From assembly GCF_048060095.1 (NCBI RefSeq), contig NZ_JBLUOA010000003.1:124001-188000 (forward strand): a stretch of DNA of 64,000 bases. The letters are read 5' to 3'. A model generated the notes under the pieces. It was given only the letters and a program-made list of their open reading frames with translations. It had not been told where the DNA came from and did not search any database. A program made the position numbers and the translations under genes. Positions 44,934 to 53,149 of this stretch are shown here, one piece after another (positions within the stretch are counted from its first letter, which is position 1; every line of letters begins with the position of its first letter). This DNA is from JBLUOA01 sp048060095. GTDB taxonomy: Bacteria; Pseudomonadota; Alphaproteobacteria; Rhodobacterales; Rhodobacteraceae.

Positions 44934-45899
44934 TTGAAGATTGACGTGACGCGTGATGTGTTTCGGCTAGCGCAGGTGTTTACCATCAGCCGTGGGTCGC
45001 GGACCGAGGCGAAGGTGCTGACCGCGCGGGTGAGCGAGGACGGTGTCAGCGGGCGGGGCGAATGCGTGCCCTACGCACGCTATGACGAGACGCTTGAAAG
45101 TGTGACAGCCGAGATCGAGGGGCTGCCTGAGAATCTCGACCGGATGGCGTTGCAGGAGTTGTTGCCAGCCGGTGCTGCGCGGAATGCAGTGGATTGCGCC
45201 TTGTGGGACCTGAAGGCGAAGCAGGCCGGACAGCGCGCTTGGCAGCTTGCCGGGTTGGCATCTCCGGGGCCAGAGGTGACAGCTTATACGCTGTCATTAG
45301 ATACGTCGGACGCGATGCGCGACCAGGCGGCGAAGCACGCGCATCGGCCATTGTTGAAGATCAAGCTTGGCACGGCGGATGATATGCTGCGGCTGGAGGC
45401 GGTTCGGGCCGGGGCGCCGAAATCGCGGATCATCGTCGATGCAAACGAGGGCTGGACGGCGGAAATCTATGCCGACCTCGCGCCGCATCTGCTGCGTCTT
45501 GGGGTGCAATTGGTCGAACAGCCTTTGCCCGCAGGCGCGGACGATATGCTCGGCGAAATCGACCGCCCGCTGCCGGTCTGTGCCGACGAAAGCTGTCACG
45601 ACCGGGCGAGCCTTCCGGCGCTCAAGGGCAAGTATGACGTGGTGAACATCAAGCTCGACAAAACCGGGGGGCTAACCGAAGCACTTGCCCTGCGCGACGC
45701 GGCGCGGGCCGAGGGGTATGAGATTATGGTCGGTTGCATGGTCGGATCATCGCTCGCGATGGCGCCGGCGGTGTTGCTGGCGCAAGGGGCGATGGTGACA
45801 GACCTTGACGGGCCGCTTCTGTTGGCCGAAGACCGCGACAACGCATTGCAATTCGACGCTGCCGGGGTGCACCCCCCATCAGCAGACCTATGGGGATAA
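44934..45899 (+). CDS. dgcA: N-acetyl-D-glutamate racemase DgcA (enolase superfamily)
   Basis: A 321-residue muconate-lactonizing/dipeptide-epimerase-type enolase. Active-site lysines are in LKIKL (Lys142, Lys144), the metal ligands are Asp169, Glu195 and Asp218, and the opposite base lies in NIKLDKTGG (Lys240/Lys243). Next to dgcN it should convert N-acetyl-D-glutamate to the L form, which enters normal glutamate metabolism after deacetylation. TTG 44934 is chosen because GGGTGG sits four bases upstream and MKIDVTRDVFRLA is the expected start; GTG 44922 is the alternative. An L-Ala-D/L-Glu epimerase is the main other possibility. Confidence 0.87.
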   Translation: MKIDVTRDVFRLAQVFTISRGSRTEAKVLTARVSEDGVSGRGECVPYARYDETLESVTAEIEGLPENLDRMALQELLPAGAARNAVDCALWDLKAKQAGQRAWQLAGLASPGPEVTAYTLSLDTSDAMRDQAAKHAHRPLLKIKLGTADDMLRLEAVRAGAPKSRIIVDANEGWTAEIYADLAPHLLRLGVQLVEQPLPAGADDMLGEIDRPLPVCADESCHDRASLPALKGKYDVVNIKLDKTGGLTEALALRDAARAEGYEIMVGCMVGSSLAMAPAVLLAQGAMVTDLDGPLLLAEDRDNALQFDAAGVHPPSADLWG

Positions 45900-45903
45900 A
45901 ACC

Positions 45904-46758
45904 ATGAGCCGCACCGTCTACGTCAACGGAGAATACCTGCCGGAAGAGGATGCCAAAATCTCGGTCTTTGACCGGGGGTTTCTGATGGCCGATGGGGTTT
46001 ATGAGGTGACGAGCGTGCTCGACGGCAAGCTGATCGACTTTGCGGGCCATGCGAAGCGGCTGCAGCGGTCACTGGATGAGCTTGAGATGGCAGCGCCCTG
46101 CACGGCGGATGAGCTGCTGGAGATTCACCGGCAATTGGTGCGGGTGAATGAGGTCGAAGATGGGCTGATTTACCTGCAGGTGACACGGGGCGCGGCAGAT
46201 CGCGACTTTGCCTATCCAGAGGATGCTGAACCGTCGCTCGTGCTGTTCACGCAGGCAAAGCCCGGCCTTGCGGACAATCCTGTTGCGAAAAAGGGGATCA
46301 AGGTGATCTCAATCGACGATATCCGCTGGGGCCGCCGGGACATCAAGACGGTGCAGTTGCTTTACCCGTCGATGGCAAAGATGGCGGCGAAGAAGGCCGG
46401 TGTGGACGATGCTTGGTTGGTCGAGGATGGCGTTGTGACCGAGGGCACGTCGAATAACGCCTATATTGTGAAGGACGGGCGGATCATCACGCGGCAATTG
46501 TCAAATGACATCCTGCACGGGATCACCCGCGCCGCCGTGCTGCGCTTTGCCGCAGAAGCGCAGATGAAGGTAGAGGAGCGCGCCTTTACCATTGCCGAGG
46601 CGCAGGATGCGGATGAAGCGTTTATCACCTCAGCCTCCTCCTTCGTCATGCCGGTGGTTGAGATTGACGGGGCGGCCTTGGGCGCCGGCACGCCGGGGCC
46701 GGTCGCGACGCGGCTGCGCGACATCTATCTTGACGAGATGCGCAAGGCGGCCGTTTGA
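45904..46758 (+). CDS. D-amino-acid transaminase (class IV PLP enzyme)
   Basis: A 284-residue fold-type IV aminotransferase. FDRGFLMADGVYEVT near 22-36 and Lys148 in RRDIKTVQLL (the PLP Schiff base, matching the DIK motif of D-alanine aminotransferase) define it; VTEGTSNNAYIV binds the phosphate region. It would move amino groups between D-amino acids and 2-oxoglutarate, producing D-glutamate for DgcN and DgcA. It starts four bases after the dgcA stop. A branched-chain aminotransferase is less likely, given the neighbours and the N-terminal motif. Confidence 0.9.
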   Translation: MSRTVYVNGEYLPEEDAKISVFDRGFLMADGVYEVTSVLDGKLIDFAGHAKRLQRSLDELEMAAPCTADELLEIHRQLVRVNEVEDGLIYLQVTRGAADRDFAYPEDAEPSLVLFTQAKPGLADNPVAKKGIKVISIDDIRWGRRDIKTVQLLYPSMAKMAAKKAGVDDAWLVEDGVVTEGTSNNAYIVKDGRIITRQLSNDILHGITRAAVLRFAAEAQMKVEERAFTIAEAQDADEAFITSASSFVMPVVEIDGAALGAGTPGPVATRLRDIYLDEMRKAAV

Positions 46759-46844
46759 CGACCTAGCCTCGCCGTTCTCCCTGGTGGAACCGTTTACGGT
46801 TTCGCGCGTTGGGCACCGATTCACAGAATTGGGGCTGAAACGGA

Positions 46845-48008
46845 ATGACAGAAGACTCTGGCGCGATTGCCGAGCCGCAACAGAATATTGATGCGGTGGC
46901 GAACACGGCCAGAGAGCTGACGCTGATCCGACGAAGCCTGCTTGGCATTCTGTTCCTGCTTCTGACGATTGCGGCCTATTTCGCCAAGGATGTGATCCTG
47001 CCAATCATTTTGGGTGTGCTGATTGCGTTGACCCTAAGTCCGGTCGTGCGCGGGCTGGCACGCCTGAACATTCCGCCGCCGCTGACGGCGCTCGCGTTGA
47101 TCCTGACGATGGGTGGGATAGTTGGCGGCGGTGCTTACGTCGCGAGCGGCCCCGTCACCGGGTGGATCGAAGACGCCCCGCGGCTTGGCGCGGAAGTGCG
47201 CACGAAACTACGGGAACTCAGCACGTCCGTCGAGGCGGTGCAGGAAGCGTCAGAGCAAGTCGAGCAGATTGCCGAAGACAATAGTGACCCGACGGTGCAG
47301 CGAGTGGCGATCGAAACGCCCGGCTTCCTGAGCGCCGCGATGACCAACGCGGCGACGGTGCTGACGACAGCGGCGATCACGCTTGTTCTGTCGTTCTTCC
47401 TGTTGGCATCGGGCGATCTTTTCTACATCAAACTGATCGAGTCCTTCCCGAAATTCGGGGACAAGAAACGCGCCTTGCAGATCGTCTATGGTATCGAAGG
47501 CAGCGTATCGCGCTATCTGCTGACAGTGACGCTGATTAATGCAGGGCTGGGGCTGTCGATCGCGGTGTTGCTGTCCCTGATCGGGATGCCGCAGCCTATC
47601 GTCTGGGGGATCGTCGCGTTTCTGTTCAACTTCCTGCCCTATATCGGCGCTTTGGTAGGCACCGCGTTGGTTGCGGCGGTGGCAATCATCACCTTTGACA
47701 GCTTGCCTTACGCATTGCTCGCGCCGCTGATCTATCTGACCTGCACAAGCATCGAAGGGCAGATCGTGACGCCGGTGATCCTTGGCCGAAGGCTGGAGTT
47801 GAATACGGTATCGGTATTCGTCACGGTCGTTTTCTGGGCGTGGCTTTGGGGTGTTGCCGGCGCCCTGATGGCGGTTCCGTTCCTGGTTTGCGTCAAGGTC
47901 GTGTGTGACCGGGTGGAGGGTCTGCAAACGCTTGGCAACTTCCTGGCCGCCGCCGAGGGTCGCGCGCGGCTGGATCCGTTGCGCGATGCGCCCGTTGACG
48001 GTGCTTAA
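46845..48008 (+). CDS. AI-2E/PerM-family membrane transporter
   Basis: A 387-residue member of the AI-2E (UPF0118) family with about eight helices: two hairpins near the N-terminus (31-63, 72-98), a long soluble segment (~105-160) with coiled-coil character, then the membrane core containing NFLPYIGALVGT and EGQIVTPVILGRRLELNTVSVF, which are strongly conserved in the family. Members are reported as autoinducer-2 exporters or Na+(Li+)/H+ antiporters. No luxS is here, so the substrate is open. The stop overlaps that of the convergent DUF1244 gene (TTAA). Confidence 0.9.
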   Translation: MTEDSGAIAEPQQNIDAVANTARELTLIRRSLLGILFLLLTIAAYFAKDVILPIILGVLIALTLSPVVRGLARLNIPPPLTALALILTMGGIVGGGAYVASGPVTGWIEDAPRLGAEVRTKLRELSTSVEAVQEASEQVEQIAEDNSDPTVQRVAIETPGFLSAAMTNAATVLTTAAITLVLSFFLLASGDLFYIKLIESFPKFGDKKRALQIVYGIEGSVSRYLLTVTLINAGLGLSIAVLLSLIGMPQPIVWGIVAFLFNFLPYIGALVGTALVAAVAIITFDSLPYALLAPLIYLTCTSIEGQIVTPVILGRRLELNTVSVFVTVVFWAWLWGVAGALMAVPFLVCVKVVCDRVEGLQTLGNFLAAAEGRARLDPLRDAPVDGA

Positions 48009-48295
48009 CCGTGTGACGTCTTGAACGCTTCCTTCTGCGCGTCCGTTGCCTCGGTAATATATTTCGATTTCCACTCCGCATAGGGCATACCGTAGAACGC
48101 CTCGCGGGCATCTTCCTGCGACATTTCGATGCCGCGCTCACCGGCGGCTTCTTGATACCAGCGGGACAGGCAGTTGCGGCAGAACCCGGCGAGGTTCATC
48201 ATGTCGATATTCTGCACATCGGTCCGTTCGGCCAGATGGTCGCGCAGGCGACGGAAGGCGGCGGCTTCGAGTTCGGTTTGCGTTTGTTTATCCAT
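48005..48295 (-). CDS. DUF1244-family protein
   Basis: A 96-residue soluble protein of the DUF1244 family: FRRLRDHLAERTDVQNIDMMNLAGFCRNCLSRWY, with the conserved paired cysteines in FCRNCL, and GMPYAEWKSKYITEAT at the end. Function is unknown in the family. It begins 15 bases downstream of the N-formylglutamate amidohydrolase stop on the same strand, so the two are one operon. Confidence 0.92.
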   Translation of the reverse strand: MDKQTQTELEAAAFRRLRDHLAERTDVQNIDMMNLAGFCRNCLSRWYQEAAGERGIEMSQEDAREAFYGMPYAEWKSKYITEATDAQKEAFKTSHG

Positions 48296-48310
48296 GAGAA
48301 AGCCCTTGGG

Positions 48311-49093
48311 TCAGAGGTTTGTGGCGATCAGCGTTTCGCTGAGGATCGGAGCGAGCCTGTCGGCCCACGCGACCTGTTGCGCATCGGTGCGGATCAGGTC
48401 GTTGCGGATTTCGATCAGCACGTTGGGATGCCCGTGCTGGATCGCGTGGCGGTCTATGGAATCGCCGGGCAGGTGGCCGCCATAAGGCTCGTTCGCGCCG
48501 ACGCAGAGGTCGCTTTCATGCCGCAGACGGTCAAGCAGTGGCAGCGCCAGCCTAGTGTCGTCCGCGTAAAGCAGGCCGACATGCCACGGCCGCTCTGGCC
48601 GGCCGTTCAGCCGGGGCGTGAAGCTGTGGATCGACACGATGACCGGCGCGGTACGGGTGGCGATCAGGTTGGTTAACCCCTCGTGATAAGGCCGGTAATA
48701 GGCGTTGAGACGGCGTTCCTTCTCGGCCTCATCGGCGTAGCGGTTTGCCGGGATGATCGTGCCATCGTAAAGCCGCATCAAAAGGGTCGGATCGTCCTCA
48801 CCCCGGTTCGGGTCGATCACGAGGCGCGAGAAGTTCGACAGGATCGCCGGGCTGTTCAGCCGCTCGGCCAATGCCCAGGTGACGCCTGCCGCCCCGACGT
48901 CATAGGCGATGTGGCGGTCCATATCTTCGGCCGGCAGGCCAAGGTCGCCGCCGCCAACTTCGACCGGGACGGTGTTCGTCGCGTGGTCGCAGGTGACAAC
49001 CCAGCGGCCCGGACGATCTTGCCCGGAAATATGGAACGGATGGTAAGTCGCTGGCTGGTGATATGTCATCTGAATGTCATTGTAATCGGTCAT
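48311..49093 (-). CDS. N-formylglutamate amidohydrolase family protein
   Basis: A 260-residue HutG-like hydrolase. VVTCDHATNTVP (about 31-42, His as metal ligand), DRHIAYDVGAAGVTWALAE, and VSIHSFTPRLNG further on are the recognisable FGase blocks. In histidine breakdown this enzyme releases formate from N-formylglutamate, but no other hut gene is nearby, so another N-formyl or N-acyl amino acid may be the substrate. The start is between ATG 49093 and ATG 49069; neither has a strong ribosome site. It is divergent from pyk. Confidence 0.9.
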   Translation of the reverse strand: MTDYNDIQMTYHQPATYHPFHISGQDRPGRWVVTCDHATNTVPVEVGGGDLGLPAEDMDRHIAYDVGAAGVTWALAERLNSPAILSNFSRLVIDPNRGEDDPTLLMRLYDGTIIPANRYADEAEKERRLNAYYRPYHEGLTNLIATRTAPVIVSIHSFTPRLNGRPERPWHVGLLYADDTRLALPLLDRLRHESDLCVGANEPYGGHLPGDSIDRHAIQHGHPNVLIEIRNDLIRTDAQQVAWADRLAPILSETLIATNL

Positions 49094-49204
49094 GTCCACA
49101 CTGCTCAGAGGCGTCAAAAAGCGCCAGTTGTCACCAGAATGGAATTGCGTCATACATGGCCCCGGCCCACCAGACAAGTTGAACCACATGAGGAACGAGG
49201 CAGT

Positions 49205-50650
49205 ATGAGACGCCTTCGCAATGTAAAGATAGTGGCCACTCTGGGGCCCGCTTCCAATGACTACGAGACCATCCACGCGCTGTCAGAGGCCGGTGCAGAC
49301 GTCTTTCGTCTGAACATGAGCCACGGCGACCACGAAGAGATTCGCGCGCGCCATTCAATCATCCGTCAGATCGAAAAGGACCGGGGCCACCCGATCGCCA
49401 TTCTCGCTGACCTGCAGGGGCCAAAACTGCGCTGTGGCGTCTTTGCAAATGGTGAGGAGGAGCTTGAAGAGGGCGCCGCGTTCCGGCTGGACCTCGACAA
49501 GGCTGAGGGCGATGCCAGCCGCGTCTGCCTGCCCCACAAAGAGATTTTCGCAGCGCTTGAGCCGGGATCGACCCTGCTGGTCAACGACGGAAAGATCCGG
49601 CTGCGTGTGAACGAATGCGGCGCGGATTTCGCCGATTGCACAGTCGAAGTCGGTGGCACGATTTCCAACCGCAAAGGCGTGAACGTGCCCGACGTGGTCC
49701 TGCCCCTTGCCGCGCTGTCGGAAAAAGACCGCAAAGACCTCGAATTCGTGTGCCAGCTTGGCGTTGACTGGCTGGCGCTGTCCTTCGTGCAGCGTGCCGC
49801 AGACGTCGAAGAGGCGCGCGAACTTGCGAAGGGCCGCGCCGCGATCCTGTCGAAGATCGAAAAACCGTCAGCGGTGGCGAGCTTTGCGGAAATCCTCGAA
49901 GCGTCGGACGGCATCATGGTCGCCCGTGGCGACCTTGGTGTGGAACTCCCGGTTCAGAACGTGCCGCCAATCCAGAAGCGGTTGATCCGGGCATGCCGGA
50001 CCGCTGCGAAACCGGTGATCGTCGCGACGCAGATGCTGGAAAGCATGATCGAAAGCCCGGTGCCGACCCGCGCCGAGGTGTCGGATGTTGCGACCGCGAT
50101 CTACGAAGGCACCGACGCGATCATGCTGTCGGCGGAATCAGCAGCCGGCAGTTATCCGATCGAAGCGGTTACGACGATGAATAACGTGGCGATTGAGGTT
50201 GAAAACGATACGACCTACCGCGAAGTGATTGAAGCGAGCCGCCGGGTCGAACGTAACAGCGTCGCCGATGGCATCGTCGTTGCGGCACGGGAAATCGCGG
50301 AAACCGCCGACATCAAGGCGATCTGCTGCTTTACCCAATCCGGCACGACGGCGCTGCTTGTCGCGCGGGAACGGCCGCAGGTTCCGATCCTCGCGCTGAC
50401 GCCGTTGACCGGCACGGCCCGGCGTTTGTGCCTTAGCTGGGGGACGAACTGCGTGGTGACGGGAACGGTGGACCGATTTAAGGCCGCCGTTGTCAGCGCC
50501 GCGCGCGCCGCCCGGTCCGAAGGCTACGCCAGCGAGCAGGATCAGATCGTCGTTACCGCCGGTGTGCCGTTCAACATTCCGGGCACAACCAACATCTTAC
50601 GTGTCGCACCCTGCGAAGAAAGATTGCTTTACGCCGCCGATCCCGAGTAA
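49205..50650 (+). CDS. pyk: Pyruvate kinase
   Basis: A 481-residue pyruvate kinase, which makes ATP and pyruvate from phosphoenolpyruvate. Blocks are RLNMSHGDHEE (~37-47), ADLQGPKLRCG, ILSKIEKPSAVASF with the catalytic Lys (~220), MVARGDLGVELP for metal binding, and TQMLESMIESPVPTRAEVSDVA. The C-terminal regulatory domain is complete. GAGG lies eight bases upstream of the ATG. A small membrane-protein gene follows after 30 bases. Confidence 0.96.
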   Translation: MRRLRNVKIVATLGPASNDYETIHALSEAGADVFRLNMSHGDHEEIRARHSIIRQIEKDRGHPIAILADLQGPKLRCGVFANGEEELEEGAAFRLDLDKAEGDASRVCLPHKEIFAALEPGSTLLVNDGKIRLRVNECGADFADCTVEVGGTISNRKGVNVPDVVLPLAALSEKDRKDLEFVCQLGVDWLALSFVQRAADVEEARELAKGRAAILSKIEKPSAVASFAEILEASDGIMVARGDLGVELPVQNVPPIQKRLIRACRTAAKPVIVATQMLESMIESPVPTRAEVSDVATAIYEGTDAIMLSAESAAGSYPIEAVTTMNNVAIEVENDTTYREVIEASRRVERNSVADGIVVAAREIAETADIKAICCFTQSGTTALLVARERPQVPILALTPLTGTARRLCLSWGTNCVVTGTVDRFKAAVVSAARAARSEGYASEQDQIVVTAGVPFNIPGTTNILRVAPCEERLLYAADPE

Positions 50651-50680
50651 TTTCGCACCGAGAGTGGTGCGGAGTGGAGA

Positions 50681-50905
50681 ATGGATACAGATCTCGTATT
50701 CGTTGTTGGTATTGTGCTTGGCGGTTTGGCTATTCCGTCGATTATCGGGGCGTTTTCGCATGCGCGGGCGCCCCGGGTTGCGATGATTATGATAGTGATT
50801 TCCGGCGCGATGATCGTCTATGCGATGAAACAAAAGCCGAGCGGGTATACGATACAGGATATCCCCTCGGCTTTTTCGCGGGTGGTTGATCGCTATCTGA
50901 ACTAG
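50681..50905 (+). CDS. Small membrane protein with Lys-Pro-Ser-Gly-Tyr tail motif
   Basis: A 74-residue protein with two hydrophobic helices (about 5-23 and 32-48), then KQKPSGYTIQDIPSAFSRVV. It resembles short Rhodobacterales proteins I recall with a KPGGY...DVP.VF ending, but no function is known. GTGGAGA precedes the ATG. Unusually, a terminator-like inverted repeat is contained within its last third (50832-50875), so the DNA there may serve both coding and transcription termination. Confidence 0.7.
   Translation: MDTDLVFVVGIVLGGLAIPSIIGAFSHARAPRVAMIMIVISGAMIVYAMKQKPSGYTIQDIPSAFSRVVDRYLN
50832..50876 (+). terminator. Terminator-like inverted repeat inside a small coding sequence
   Basis: AAAAGCCGAG (50832-50841) and CTCGGCTTTT (50866-50875) are perfect complements followed by one more T; inner GGG and CCC can extend the stem. 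The 24-base interval makes a larger loop than usual. It would end pyk transcription, but also truncate the message of the small gene in which it lies. Confidence 0.5.
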
Positions 50906-50926
50906 CCTTTTTAGCGTTATTTCCTC

Positions 50927-50955
50927 TTGAAAGACCTGACGATGCCGCTTATACG
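50927..50955 (+). promoter_or_regulatory. Probable sigma-70 promoter of rpmI-rplT
   Basis: TTGAAA (50927-50932) and TATACG (50950-50955) are separated by 17 bases, giving an expected start near 50962 and a leader of about 70 bases before rpmI. Confidence 0.5.
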
Positions 50956-51032
50956 GCGGCTTCTGACCGCGCGACCGGCCCGAAGTGGCATGCCGAGTCG
51001 TGTGTTAACCGCCCGAAACTGAGGAGACGGAA

Positions 51033-51233
51033 ATGCCCAAAATGAAGACGAAATCGAGCTGCAAAAAGCGGTTCAAGATCACGGCCAGCGGCCGCGTGAA
51101 GGCCGGTCAGGCCGGTAAGCGCCACGGCATGATCAAACGCACCAACAAATTCCTGCGCGACGCGCGTGGAACCACGGTTCTGTCAAAGGCTGATGAAAAG
51201 ATCATCAAGCCGATGATGCCGTATTCGCGCTAA
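51033..51233 (+). CDS. rpmI: Ribosomal protein bL35
   Basis: A 66-residue basic ribosomal protein: MPKMKTKSSCKKRFKITASG at the start and ending KIIKPMMPYSR. It sits in the large subunit. GAGGAGA precedes the ATG. It is first in an rpmI-rplT pair; infC, which often precedes it, is absent here. Confidence 0.97.
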   Translation: MPKMKTKSSCKKRFKITASGRVKAGQAGKRHGMIKRTNKFLRDARGTTVLSKADEKIIKPMMPYSR

Positions 51234-51247
51234 GGAGGATTTGATCA

Positions 51248-51610
51248 ATGGCACGCGTTAAAGGTGGGACAGTAACCCACGCCCGTCACAAGAAAATCAC
51301 CGACGCTGCGAAAGGCTATTACGGCCGTCGTAAGAACACCTTCAAGGTGGCCGCGCAGGCAGTCGACAAAGCAAACCAATACGCAACACGCGATCGCAAG
51401 AACCGCAAGCGCAACTTCCGCGCGCTGTGGATTCAGCGGATCAACGCGGCTGTGCGGGGCCACGACGAAGCGCTGACATACAGCCGTTTCATCAATGGCC
51501 TGTCGCTGGCTGGCATCGAGGTGGACCGCAAAGTCCTCGCCGATCTGGCCGTGCATGAGCCCGAAGCGTTTGGCGCCATCGTCGAAAAGGCGAAGGCCGC
51601 GCTCGCGTAA
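51248..51610 (+). CDS. rplT: Ribosomal protein bL20
   Basis: A 120-residue large-subunit protein needed for early 50S assembly. ARVKGGTVTHARHKKITDAA and RKNRKRNFRALWIQRINAA are diagnostic. AAGGAGG lies seven bases before the ATG and follows directly on the rpmI stop. In many bacteria L20 represses its own operon; whether that holds here is not visible. Confidence 0.97.
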   Translation: MARVKGGTVTHARHKKITDAAKGYYGRRKNTFKVAAQAVDKANQYATRDRKNRKRNFRALWIQRINAAVRGHDEALTYSRFINGLSLAGIEVDRKVLADLAVHEPEAFGAIVEKAKAALA

Positions 51611-51638
51611 GCAGACCTCATTTCTGAGGGACAGTTTG

Positions 51639-51681
51639 GAAGCCGCGGACCTTTACGGGTCTCGCGGCTTCTTGCGCTTTC
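51639..51681 (+). terminator. Stem-loop between rplT and pheS
   Basis: GAAGCCGCG (51639-51647) pairs with CGCGGCTTC (51663-51671), extended inside by GACC/GGTC with one bulge, then TTGCGCTTTC. It could terminate the ribosomal protein message or act as an attenuator ahead of pheS. I see no Phe-rich leader peptide. Confidence 0.6.
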
Positions 51682-51728
51682 AGCCCTGTGAAGTTAGCAG
51701 GACGTAAGCAAAACCAAAGGGAAGCCCG

Positions 51729-52798
<1,070 letters not shown>

Positions 52799-52802
<4 letters not shown>

Positions 52803-53149
52803 AGCGCAACCTTGATCTAATTCGTGACATCCTCTTCGCATTGGAAGAGTCGGATGATTGGCAGTTCATCGAGACCTGCGATGGTGATGAAGCGGACGAC
52901 GAAGATGCCAGAGCTTACCATCGACGCCTAATGATGGATCAGGGACTGCTTACAAGACAAGGGAAGTACGGATATCGGATGACGTCTGCCGGGCACGACT
53001 ATTTGGACGCCATACGAGATGATGGAATCTGGAAAAAAACGAAGAACGGTGCCGCGAAGGTCGGTGGCATGACAATTGGTCTAGTAAGGGACTTGGCTAT
53101 CGCCTACGTCAAGCAGGAAGCCAACGAAAAACTGGGAATAAAAATATGA
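52799..53149 (+). CDS. DUF2513-family protein lodged between pheS and pheT
   Basis: A 116-residue protein with the DUF2513 pattern: MKRNLDLIRDILFALEE at the start, YHRRLMMDQGLLT in the middle (winged-helix-like), and GHDYLDAIRDDGIWKKTKN before a C-terminal helix ending KLGIKI. The family is scattered, often near phage or defence genes, and has no known activity. It starts with GTG overlapping pheS and ends overlapping pheT (ATGA), so it is fully coupled into the operon. Its base and codon use differ from its neighbours: AT-rich stretches and AGA, ATA and CTA codons. This suggests later acquisition. Confidence 0.87.

Noticed and set aside
51611..51728. A Phe-rich leader peptide controlling pheS by attenuation
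   Set aside because: The stem-loop is present, but I find no short frame with consecutive Phe codons and a start codon in this interval.
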